Assembly (NCBI RefSeq): GCF_900142925.1
Contig: NZ_FRCN01000019.1
Span: 82,182 to 146,181, forward strand
From: Chitinophaga sp. CF418
GTDB taxonomy: Bacteria; Bacteroidota; Bacteroidia; Chitinophagales; Chitinophagaceae
Direction of reading: 5' to 3'
DNA: 64,000 nucleotides
The notes beneath the pieces are model-generated. The model worked only from the letters and a program-made list of their open reading frames with translations, was not told where the DNA came from and ran no database searches. A program made the translations under genes and the position numbers. Below, piece by piece: positions 36,726-44,610 of this stretch (positions within the stretch are counted from its first letter, which is position 1; each line of letters starts with the position of its first letter).

Positions 36726-37461
36726 AAAGGCAATCGTCTGTAAAGACCTGACAAAGCGTTTCGGCGATTTCGTTGCGGTGAACCATATTTCGTTTGACGT
36801 TGACCAGGGAGAGATCTTTGGATTCCTGGGCGCCAACGGTGCCGGGAAAACAACCGCTATGCGTATGTTGTGTGGCTTGTCTTATCCTACTTCGGGAGAG
36901 GCTGCTGTAGCGGGGTATAATGTGTTCAAACAACAGGAGGAGATCAAACGTAACATCGGTTATATGAGTCAGAAATTCTCTTTATATGAGACGCTGACGG
37001 TGAAAGAGAACATCCGTTTTTATGGTGGTGTATATGGTTTGTCAGACAAGCAGCTGAAAGAGAAGGGCGATGAGCTGATCACAAAACTGGGTTTGGAGAA
37101 AGAAGCAAAAATGATGGTGGGCAGTCTGCCTTTAGGATGGAAGCAGAAGCTGGCATTCTCTGTAGCAATCATCCATCAGCCCAGGATTGTGTTCCTTGAT
37201 GAACCTACCGGTGGTGTAGACCCTGTAACACGCCGGCAATTCTGGGACCTGATATACGATGCGGCCGGCAGTGGCATTACTGTCTTTGTGACAACACACT
37301 ATATGGATGAAGCGGAATACTGTAACCGTATTTCCGTAATGGTAGATGGACGTATCGACGCACTGGACACACCTGCCAATCTCAAGAAGCAGTTTGATGC
37401 CACCTCTATGAATGAAGTATTTTATGCACTGGCCAGAACCGCAAAACGTTCTGCCGATTAA
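36718..37461 (+). CDS. ABC transporter ATP-binding protein (second NBD)
   Basis: 247 aa from ATG 36718, inside the end of the previous gene. Walker A GANGAGKTT, Walker B IVFLDEPTGGVDP. The signature is LPLGWKQKL instead of LSGGxxQ, as in the second half of fused YbhF-type ATPases; so here a two-NBD protein is split in two genes and this half probably has a degenerate composite site. Confidence 0.93.
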   Translation: MSEKAIVCKDLTKRFGDFVAVNHISFDVDQGEIFGFLGANGAGKTTAMRMLCGLSYPTSGEAAVAGYNVFKQQEEIKRNIGYMSQKFSLYETLTVKENIRFYGGVYGLSDKQLKEKGDELITKLGLEKEAKMMVGSLPLGWKQKLAFSVAIIHQPRIVFLDEPTGGVDPVTRRQFWDLIYDAAGSGITVFVTTHYMDEAEYCNRISVMVDGRIDALDTPANLKKQFDATSMNEVFYALARTAKRSAD

Positions 37462-37472
37462 ACAACATATAC

Positions 37473-38579
37473 ATGAAACAGTTCATGGTATTTGTCAGAA
37501 AAGAATTTTACCACGTATTCAGAGACAGGCGCACGTTGCTGATCCTGTTCGGATTGCCGGTAATGCAGATCCTGCTGTTCGGCTATGCGCTGACAACAGA
37601 AATAAAGAATGCGGAGATCATCGTGGTGGATCATGCTGGTGACGCCGCTTCGCAACAGCTCACTACAATGATTGCCGCCAGTAAATATTTTGATATCAAT
37701 GCCAGCGTGACTTCTGATGAAGATATCTATAAGGCTTTCAAAAAAGGAAAGGTGAAATGTGCGGTAGTCTTTCCGATAGGATTCGGTAATGACCTGCTGC
37801 ATGGACAGACCGCGCAGGTGCAGATCATTGCGGATGCTGCTGATCCTAATACAGCGAAGACGTTGACCAATTACCTCACGGCTATCATCGGCGACTATCA
37901 GCAGCAGATCAATCCCACCGCGAATATTCCCATGCGTATATCACCTGTCACCCGTATGCTGTACAATCCTGAGCTGAATGGTTCGATGAACTTTGTGCCT
38001 GGTGTGATGGCGCTGGTGCTGATGATCATTTGTACCACGCTGACGTCGGTGTCTATAGTGCGGGAGAAGGAGATGGGTACTATGGAAATATTGCTGGTAT
38101 CTCCTTTTAAGCCTACCTACGTGGTATTGGCAAAAGCGGTGCCCTATCTGGCATTATCGCTGATAGATCTTATTATCATCCTGTTGCTGAGTGTATTTCT
38201 GCTGGATATGCCCATCAGGGGAAATATCGTACTGCTGTTCCTCGAAAGCACACTGTTTATCATCTGTTGTTTGTCGCTGGGGCTACTCATTTCCAGTGTT
38301 ACCCGCACACAACAAATTGCGATGATGGTATCCATGATGGGAATGATGCTGCCGACTATCTTATTTACCGGCTTCATTTTTCCGCTGGAGAATATGCCAT
38401 GGCCGTTGCGGGTCATCTCCAACCTGGTGCCCTCCCGCTGGTTCTATGTGATCATCAAGGCTGTCATGCTACGCGGGCTGGGGATAGGGGTGATATGGAA
38501 GGAGACGCTGGTATTGGCAGGGATGACCACTGCTTTGCTGATGATCAGTATTAAGAGCTTTAAAACACGTCTGTCATGA
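37473..38579 (+). CDS. ABC-2 type transporter permease
   Basis: 368 aa. TM1 near residues 22-42, a large extracytoplasmic domain to about residue 175, then five more TM spans (FVPGVMALVLMIICTTLTSV to the end). YbhS/YbhR-like: EFYHVFRDRRTLLILFGLP at the start and VREKEMGTMEILLVSPFKP loop. It pairs with the following permease. Confidence 0.93.
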   Translation: MKQFMVFVRKEFYHVFRDRRTLLILFGLPVMQILLFGYALTTEIKNAEIIVVDHAGDAASQQLTTMIAASKYFDINASVTSDEDIYKAFKKGKVKCAVVFPIGFGNDLLHGQTAQVQIIADAADPNTAKTLTNYLTAIIGDYQQQINPTANIPMRISPVTRMLYNPELNGSMNFVPGVMALVLMIICTTLTSVSIVREKEMGTMEILLVSPFKPTYVVLAKAVPYLALSLIDLIIILLLSVFLLDMPIRGNIVLLFLESTLFIICCLSLGLLISSVTRTQQIAMMVSMMGMMLPTILFTGFIFPLENMPWPLRVISNLVPSRWFYVIIKAVMLRGLGIGVIWKETLVLAGMTTALLMISIKSFKTRLS

Positions 38580-39691
38580 GAACACTGCGACTATTACTCG
38601 AAAAGGAATTCAGGCAGATATTCCGGGATAAGGGGCTTTTACCCATTCTATTTATCATGCCGATGGTGCAGTTGCTGATCATGCCACTGGCGGCCAATTT
38701 TGATGTGAAGAATATCAACCTGGTGGTAGTGGACAGGGATCATTCCACCTACACACAACAGATGGTGACGAAAATAGCTTCCTCCGGATATTTTCATATT
38801 GCTGGTTATTATAGCGACTATGCTCCGGCCTTGCATGAAATAGAAAGAGAAAATGCAGACATCATCCTGGAGATCCCCGCACACTTCGAAACGGACCTGG
38901 TGCGGGAGAGCAGGGCTGACGTCTATCTTGCCGCTGATGCTATCAACGGTACGAAGGCTGGACTGGGTACTGCTTATCTCAATACCATCCTGGGGGACTT
39001 CAACAACGAGATCCGTATGAGATGGTTACCGGCAAAGACGGCTGCAGTTGGTACGGTAGATGTGACTTATTCCAACTGGTTCAATCCGGAGATGAATTAT
39101 CATCTCTACATGGTGCCGGGTATTCTGGTATTACTGGTGACAATGGTAGGCGGTTTTATTGCTGCGTTGAACATTGTAAAGGAAAAGGAGGTCGGTACGA
39201 TAGAACAGATCAATGTAACACCTATTAAGAAATGGCAATTCATCATCGGAAAGATGATCCCTTTCTGGACGATCGGTATGGTGGATTTTACCCTGGGACT
39301 GTTGCTGGCGAGGTTTGTATATGGCGTTATTCCGCTGGGTAGCTTGTTGTTGTTATACAGTTTCCTGGCGATATATCTTGTGGCGCTGCTGGGGTTTGGT
39401 TTGTTGATATCTACGTACAGCGATAATCAGTTACAAGCTATGTTCGTAGCTTTCTTCTTCATCATGATCTTTATGCTGATGAGTGGATTGTTCATTTCAG
39501 TGGATAATATGCCGCCATGGGCGAAGATAATTACGAAGTTAACGCCGGTTACGCATTTTATTGATGTGGTGAGGATGATTGTACTGAAAGGTAGTCGTTT
39601 CAGTGATATTAAGATGCAGTTCCTGTATGAGATAGCGTTCGCTGTAGCGCTGAATGGCTGGGCAATCTGGAACTACCGTAAAACAGCATAA
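38576..39691 (+). CDS. ABC-2 type transporter permease
   Basis: 371 aa. Same topology as the upstream permease (FRQIFRDKGLLPILFIMP at the N-terminus, VKEKEVGTIEQINVTPIKKW loop). Start ATG overlaps the previous stop (ATGA), so the two permeases are translationally coupled and probably form a heterodimer. Last gene of the operon; a hairpin follows. Confidence 0.93.
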   Translation: MRTLRLLLEKEFRQIFRDKGLLPILFIMPMVQLLIMPLAANFDVKNINLVVVDRDHSTYTQQMVTKIASSGYFHIAGYYSDYAPALHEIERENADIILEIPAHFETDLVRESRADVYLAADAINGTKAGLGTAYLNTILGDFNNEIRMRWLPAKTAAVGTVDVTYSNWFNPEMNYHLYMVPGILVLLVTMVGGFIAALNIVKEKEVGTIEQINVTPIKKWQFIIGKMIPFWTIGMVDFTLGLLLARFVYGVIPLGSLLLLYSFLAIYLVALLGFGLLISTYSDNQLQAMFVAFFFIMIFMLMSGLFISVDNMPPWAKIITKLTPVTHFIDVVRMIVLKGSRFSDIKMQFLYEIAFAVALNGWAIWNYRKTA

Positions 39692-39727
39692 ATCTTTTAG
39701 TATATACAGTTGTAGGTTTACGCAGGT

Positions 39728-39751
39728 GGCCGGGATAGTCTTATCCCGGCC
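39728..39751. terminator. Bidirectional terminator between convergent genes
   Basis: GGCCGGGATA and TATCCCGGCC form a perfect 10-bp stem around GTCT. It sits between the efflux operon end (39691) and the MocR-like gene end (39759), and the flanks are A+T-rich. Confidence 0.7.
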
Positions 39752-39758
39752 TTACTAT

Positions 39759-41186
39759 TTACGACATCTTCCGGATCAGTCGTCCTAATGTCTTTAAACC
39801 TTCATCTATCTGTTTGCTCCATGGATTGCTGAAGCTGATCCGCATACAGTTATTATAGCGTTCCTGCAGGGAGAAGATCCTGCCTGGCGCGAAGGATACT
39901 TTATGTTTTATGGCCTGTTCGTACAGTTCGTAAGTATTCACTTTGGGATGAAGTTCTACCCACAGTACAAAACCTCCCTGCGGACGGGACACACAGCAGT
40001 CTTCCGGGAAGTACTCCCTGATAGCTTGCAGGTGACGCATATATTGTGTATGCAGGGATTTTCTCATGCCCCTGAGGTGGTGCTCGTACCGGTCATTCTC
40101 CAGGAAGCACGCAATAGCGGCGCTGGGCAGGGATGGGGAAGAGATAGAGTGATGCCTTTTCAGGTTCAGTACTTTCTCTTTATATCTGCCAGGCACGGTC
40201 CATCCTACGCGGTATCCTGGCGCGAGTGATTTGGAGAATGAGTTGCAGAGCAGTACCAGTCCGTTGGTGTCGAATGTCTGGCAGACGCCGGGGCGTTCTT
40301 TGCCGAAGTACATGTCGCCGTAGATATCATCTTCGATGAGCGGGATGTCGTACTTTTCTAATAGTCTGACGAGTTCCTGTTTGTTGCAGTCAGGCATACA
40401 GGCTCCCAGTGGATTGGTGAAATTGGTGACGAACAGGCAGGCTTTGATTTTAAATTTCGGGATCGCTTTGTCGAGGTATTCCAGGTCTATGCCGGTACTG
40501 GGATGAGTGGGGACTTCCAGTACTTTTAATCCCAGGCTTTCTGCGAGCTGGAGCGAACCGTAATATGCGGGGCTTTCCAGTGCGATGGTGTCGCCTGGTT
40601 GTGTTACTGCGGAGAGGCAGAGTGTCAGGGCGTCCATACAACCATTGGTTGTTACAATATCATCTTCGCTGATAGCGCCGCCCCAGAGAATTGAGTTCCG
40701 GGCGATCTGTCTGCGGAGGTCGGCGTTGCCTTGCACTGGTTCGTATGCGATGCCGGCGTTGGGGGATTTGCGTAGTGCCTGTATCAGTGCTTTAGATATT
40801 TTAGCTGCGGGCAATAACGCTTCCGGTGGTGCGGCAGAGGCGAACCTGGTGATATTCTGCAGGCTCATATCCTGGGATACCTGTGTGATCATTTCATGCA
40901 GCGTCACTTCTGAAGGCTTTTTTACCGCTTCACATGCTTTAGGCATTTCCGGCATTCTGCGAGGGCTGAAGATCACGTAATAGCCTGATTTCGGGCGGGA
41001 TTCTATCAGTCCTTTTGCTTCCAGGTGGTAATAGGCCTGGAAGGCTGTGCTCATACTCACGCCTTGTTCTTCGCTCATGGTGCGAACGGAGGGGAGTTTG
41101 TCTCCGATCTTCAAGACATCTTTGGAAATGAGTTGTTCCAGTTTGTCGGCGATCTGGAGGTAGAGATGTTCGGCTGTTTTTAGCAT
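39759..41186 (-). CDS. MocR-type GntR/aminotransferase regulator
   Basis: 475 aa from ATG 41186 (MLKTAEHLYLQIADKL), since the frame upstream to 41306 runs into the dispersed element copy B. GntR HTH (SVRTMSEEQGVSMSTAFQAY) followed by an aminotransferase-I domain with the PLP lysine intact (CNSFSKSLAPGYRVGW) and IEDDIYGDMYF. Proteins of this form activate or repress genes in response to PLP or amino acids. Compare the protein at 30993, in which that lysine is replaced. Confidence 0.9.
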   Translation of the reverse strand: MLKTAEHLYLQIADKLEQLISKDVLKIGDKLPSVRTMSEEQGVSMSTAFQAYYHLEAKGLIESRPKSGYYVIFSPRRMPEMPKACEAVKKPSEVTLHEMITQVSQDMSLQNITRFASAAPPEALLPAAKISKALIQALRKSPNAGIAYEPVQGNADLRRQIARNSILWGGAISEDDIVTTNGCMDALTLCLSAVTQPGDTIALESPAYYGSLQLAESLGLKVLEVPTHPSTGIDLEYLDKAIPKFKIKACLFVTNFTNPLGACMPDCNKQELVRLLEKYDIPLIEDDIYGDMYFGKERPGVCQTFDTNGLVLLCNSFSKSLAPGYRVGWTVPGRYKEKVLNLKRHHSISSPSLPSAAIACFLENDRYEHHLRGMRKSLHTQYMRHLQAIREYFPEDCCVSRPQGGFVLWVELHPKVNTYELYEQAIKHKVSFAPGRIFSLQERYNNCMRISFSNPWSKQIDEGLKTLGRLIRKMS

Positions 41187-41288
41187 GATTGATCTGATAT
41201 GGTTCAAAAGTAATGAAAATGCATCTGATATGGTTTGTTTTTTTTGGAGCTTGTGGTGATGGCCTGTTGTTAAGAAAATTGCGCTTGC

Positions 41289-41439
41289 GGTTGCAGGTGG
41301 GACCACGGGCTGTATCCCTTTTCGAGTCCTTGCTATTGGGCTTTATCAAGCGTGGTTGGCTTTGGGATCTTTATTAAACTCCCGTCAAGCGTATCAGCGC
41401 TCTCCAAGGGATAAGGCCCGTTGGTCTCCACCTGCAACC
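41289..41439 (+). repeat. Dispersed structured element, copy B
   Basis: Arms 41289-41326 and 41400-41439 pair over about 38 bp with only short mismatches. Left arm carries GGGCTGTATCCC, right arm GGGATAAGGCCC. The core between them contains TCCTTGCTATTGGGC and CTTTATTAAACTCCCG. It lies between the divergent MocR-like and ArsR-Ada genes, so it may sit near both promoters. Confidence 0.8.
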
Positions 41440-41571
41440 GTCCGCTACTTTGGAGTTGCGGTGGAGGAATGAACTGTTTTGAGGTTTTTATATTATGCAT
41501 TATTGACGACGACTCCGTTTTCTTGCTAAGTTTCCTTATCAAGTGAAGATTTATTTTGCGCAACTGGAAAA

Positions 41572-41589
41572 TTGCATAACTTTATGCAA
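41572..41589. promoter_or_regulatory. Palindromic operator candidate upstream of the ArsR-Ada gene
   Basis: TTGCATAACTTTATGCAA is a palindrome with TTGCATA and TATGCAA arms. Around it, a 20-bp direct repeat (41561-41580 and 41588-41607, 17 of 20 matching, 27-bp spacing) contains ATTGCATAA twice. The second copy overlaps the ATG at 41605. Position suggests autoregulation; no other copy was seen upstream of alkA or ogt. Confidence 0.5.
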
Positions 41590-41604
41590 CTAAAAAATTG
41601 CATA

Positions 41605-42135
41605 ATGGATGAACTATTTAAAGGCGTAGCTGATCCGGTACGCAGGGAGATCCTTTCCCTGTTACGTTTGCAGCCATTAAATGTGAATCAGATAAATGAA
41701 CATTTTGGCGATATCAGCCGGCAGGCTGTATCCAAGCATCTGCAGTTTCTGGAGGATAGCGGCTGGATAAAGATCTATCAGGCAGGTAGGGAACGATACG
41801 GATATCTCAATAAGACTGCTTTCTATTCCCTTAAGGAATGGCTGGATGCTTATCTTCAATGGGGCCAGCAATCACTGAAGAATGATCATGGCGTTTTCCT
41901 GGAACCGACGGCTTATGAGAAAGGTGCTCCCCTGACACAGCCTGTAATGTTGCAGGCTATGCTGAGTAAGGATAAGGATTTTGATGGCCTGTTCTATAAT
42001 GCTGTACGCACAACAGGTATCTTCTGCAAGCCGTCCTGTTCAGCAAATCCACGGCCTGATAACGTGACTTTTTATCTTACAAGAGAAGAAGCGCTGAAGA
42101 ACGGTTATCGCGCCTGCAAACGGTGTAAACCGTAA
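41605..42135 (+). CDS. ArsR-type HTH fused to an Ada zinc-binding methyl-acceptor domain
   Basis: 176 aa from ATG 41605 (ATG 41572 would add 11 residues lying in the operator). N-terminal ArsR winged helix, residues 1-90 (DPVRREILSLLRLQPLNVNQ, SRQAVSKHLQFLEDSGWI). C-terminal Ada_Zn-binding domain, residues 115-176, with C141, C145, C171 and C174 as ligands (FCKPSC, ACKRC) and the Ada marker VRTTGIF. In E. coli Ada these cysteines bind Zn, and one accepts methyl from phosphotriesters, switching on an AraC HTH that follows. Here the HTH is ArsR-type and precedes the sensor. Genes for alkylation repair follow. Confidence 0.9.
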   Translation: MDELFKGVADPVRREILSLLRLQPLNVNQINEHFGDISRQAVSKHLQFLEDSGWIKIYQAGRERYGYLNKTAFYSLKEWLDAYLQWGQQSLKNDHGVFLEPTAYEKGAPLTQPVMLQAMLSKDKDFDGLFYNAVRTTGIFCKPSCSANPRPDNVTFYLTREEALKNGYRACKRCKP

Positions 42136-42307
42136 AGCAGATGAGTGGTGGCGCCATGTTTTGAATATCATATGTTTGAGATAATACTTTCGAATGCCAT
42201 AGGATGAGCTGTGTTGAATATGATGTTCGTGTGATCTTGGGGGCGTTCTGTATTATATCCGCTTTGGGTTACCGGTTGTTTAAATACCTAATTATTAATA
42301 ACAATTC

Positions 42308-43399
42308 ATGAGTCAGCAGACAGTTGTCAACATACCAATTACTGATCACGATAATTTTTCTTTTGCAGAATGTCTGGTCTTCCTGGGACGTTCGGAAAAG
42401 GAGTGCCTGCATTATGTAGAGGGAGGCGTGGTACAGAAAATGATCGTATCGAATGGTCAGCCGGTATTGGTAGAGATCAGTGATGACGCCGCATCAAAGG
42501 CTTTGCGCGTGACAGTCAGAAGTACGGGCGATAGGGCAAATGATTTGAATGGCTCAAATAGACTGAAGGAATTGAAGGGGCCGAGGGGCTTGAAAGGCTT
42601 GAATGACTTGAGTGGGGCAAATGAGTTGAGTGGATCAAATGATTTGAATGGCTCAAATAGACTGAAGGAATTGAAGGGGCCGAGGGGCTTGCAAGGCTTG
42701 AATGACTCGAATGACTCAATGAGCATCGATGAGGTATACATCCGCCGTTATATCAGTCATTGGTTGCACCTGGATGCGGATCTGCGATCATTCTATGACT
42801 TTGCAGCAAAAGATACTGTACTGGCTTCACTGGCAGCACGTTATAAGGGATTGAGGCTGATAGGCATTCCGGACCTGTTTGAAGCCCTGACATGGAGCAT
42901 TACCGGACAGCAGATCACATTGGGTTTTGCCTATACACTACGCCAACGATTTATTCAGGCTTTTGGGCATCACGCTGTCATTGATGGGAAAGACCATTAT
43001 GTTTATCCTCACCCTTCTGTAATTGCGGCATTAGAACCTGCATCACTGATCAGTATGCAGTTTTCCCGCAGTAAGGCAGATTACATCATCCGGTTGGCTC
43101 AATCCATGACAGACGGACACCTGACGGCAGAACAGCTGGAGAATATGGACTATCAGCAGGCCAGAGAGCATCTGATATCGTTCCGTGGTATCGGAAACTG
43201 GTCGGCTAATTATGTGTTAATGAAATACCATCGCCATTACCAGGCATTGCCGTTGGAAGATGCCGGTTTACATAATGCATTGAAATATCAGCTGCAACTG
43301 TCTTCAAAGCCCTCTCTGGCAGATGTAAAGACATATACACAACATTGGAAAGAGCATGCAGCATATGCCACGTTTTATTTATGGCGGTCACTTTACTAA
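42308..43399 (+). CDS. alkA: DNA-3-methyladenine glycosylase (AlkA-type) with repeat insert
   Basis: 363 aa. An N-terminal AlkA_N-like region (about 1-75), a repeat insert at about 77-140, then the HhH-GPD glycosylase domain (about 145-363) with LISFRGIGNWSANYVL as the helix-hairpin-helix and catalytic D318 in LPLEDAGL. It removes 3-methylpurines. The insert is rich in Leu, Gly, Asn, Ser and Lys and contains a 33-residue unit repeated twice. It is the second gene of the alkylation-repair cluster. Confidence 0.88.
   Translation: MSQQTVVNIPITDHDNFSFAECLVFLGRSEKECLHYVEGGVVQKMIVSNGQPVLVEISDDAASKALRVTVRSTGDRANDLNGSNRLKELKGPRGLKGLNDLSGANELSGSNDLNGSNRLKELKGPRGLQGLNDSNDSMSIDEVYIRRYISHWLHLDADLRSFYDFAAKDTVLASLAARYKGLRLIGIPDLFEALTWSITGQQITLGFAYTLRQRFIQAFGHHAVIDGKDHYVYPHPSVIAALEPASLISMQFSRSKADYIIRLAQSMTDGHLTAEQLENMDYQQAREHLISFRGIGNWSANYVLMKYHRHYQALPLEDAGLHNALKYQLQLSSKPSLADVKTYTQHWKEHAAYATFYLWRSLY
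42539..42707 (+). repeat. In-frame 99-bp repeat inside alkA
   Basis: Two copies of a 69-bp block (42539-42607 and 42639-42707, one mismatch) are spaced 99 bp apart, i.e. 33 codons. Smaller words such as GGCTCAAAT and GAATGACT also repeat within it. The block encodes the low-complexity insert of the glycosylase. Confidence 0.85.
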
Positions 43400-43558
43400 A
43401 TAGTGTATACTGAAATGATGTAGCTGAAACGAGACGCTTAAGTCATATGACCATGTAACTGAAGCCATAGGACTGAAATGATATAACAGCAATCATATGA
43501 CTGAAACTACTTTACTGAAACCATATAACTGAACATATAATCCATAATACTGAACAAC
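43400..43558. repeat. Degenerate ACTGAAA reiterations before ogt
   Basis: Between alkA and ogt the word ACTGAA, usually as ACTGAAAC or ACTGAAATGATA, recurs about seven times at irregular 14-25-nt spacing. It looks like a decayed simple repeat and resembles in style the GAATGACT words in the alkA insert. No hairpin or clear promoter found. Confidence 0.5.
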
Positions 43559-44095
43559 ATGATAACGTCTCACATACCACCAAAGATGCCATCAGATGCG
43601 GGATTAGAGATGCCATCACATATACATACTCTTGCAACTCCGGTAGGACCACTTACTATTATTGGTGATGCGCATGCTATCAATACATTGACTTTCAAAG
43701 AGGGAATATCAATTACCCATGATCCATTGCCGGATACATTGTTACAGTGCATAGAAGAGCTGGAAGCATATTTCGCAGGAAGTCTGCAACAATTCACTTT
43801 TCCCATTGCGCAGCCTGGAACGGAGTTTCAACAAACAGTGTGGCAACAACTGACGATGATCCCATATGGTCAGACTATATCATACCTGCAGTTGGCGAAA
43901 CGGATCAACAATCCCAAAAGCATCCGGGCAGTAGGTACTACAAATGGTAAGAACAGGATAGCGATCGTAGTACCGTGTCATAGGGTGATAGGCAGTGACG
44001 GTTCTCTCACCGGTTATGCCGGAGGGATCTGGCGTAAGAAATGGTTGTTGGAGCATGAGATGAAGCAGAAGTTTGGATCATTGGAGTTATTCTGA
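43559..44095 (+). CDS. ogt: Methylated-DNA-[protein]-cysteine S-methyltransferase (Ogt/MGMT-type)
   Basis: 178 aa; a start at ATG 43586 or 43613 would remove a poorly conserved N-terminus. The methyltransferase C-terminal domain is intact: FQQTVWQQLTMIPYGQTISY, HTH RAVGTTNGKN, and the acceptor C140 in IVVPCHRVIGSDGSLTGYAG. It transfers the O6-methyl group of guanine to itself in a single suicidal reaction. In the same cluster as alkA and the ArsR-Ada regulator. Confidence 0.95.
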   Translation: MITSHIPPKMPSDAGLEMPSHIHTLATPVGPLTIIGDAHAINTLTFKEGISITHDPLPDTLLQCIEELEAYFAGSLQQFTFPIAQPGTEFQQTVWQQLTMIPYGQTISYLQLAKRINNPKSIRAVGTTNGKNRIAIVVPCHRVIGSDGSLTGYAGGIWRKKWLLEHEMKQKFGSLELF

Positions 44096-44200
44096 TATGG
44101 GAGATAGAGATATGGAAAACAAATAATGACCTGCAGAATAACGCATCAAAGAGGGTTGTTGCAGAAGTTTTATTATTAAGAGGAACACAGTGCAGCGAAG

Positions 44201-44352
44201 GGTTTCAGATGGAGATGAAGGGCATTAGCCCTTGGAGAGCCTTGATACGCCTGACGGGAGTTTAATAGAAATTACAAAGCCAACCACGCTTGATAATGCT
44301 CAATAGTAAGGGCTCGGAAAGGGGTACAGCCCGGAATCTCTCATCTGAAACC
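44201..44352 (-). repeat. Dispersed structured element, copy C (reverse orientation)
   Basis: Reverse copy. On the minus strand the arm starts GGTTTCAGATGAGAGA, which is shared with copy D, then CCGGGCTGTACCCC. Core: CCCTTACTATTGAGC and TATTAAACTCCCG. The partner arm ends AAGGGCTAATGCCC and CATCTCCATCTGAAACCC. It follows ogt and precedes the PLP decarboxylase gene. Nothing else is seen in 44353-44610 apart from A-rich sequence. Confidence 0.78.
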
Positions 44353-44610
44353 AAAGCGGCACGGTCAAACCGCATCATTAACCAGCAAAAAAGTCGCACA
44401 AAGAAAACCACATTTACCGCCTCCAAAGCAAACCGTAAGAAAACAAAACAGCCAAACAAAATAAATCAAAACATTACGAAACGCTAAACTAATCAAGCTG
44501 CTAAATTCCCAATCTGATCTGGTCAAAAATCACAAAACTGAATCTGTTTTATATCCCGAATTTATTTCAATTTTGAAGTCTCATTCCCATAATAGTTAAA
44601 TCAACCTCGG

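Noticed and set aside
41187..41306. N-terminal extension of the MocR-like protein
   Set aside because: The added 40 residues are low-quality sequence overlapping dispersed element copy B; the GntR domain begins properly at ATG 41186.
44290..44487. 65-codon plus-strand frame after ogt
   Set aside because: It begins inside dispersed element copy C and continues into A-rich sequence that yields Lys/Thr/Asn-only protein.
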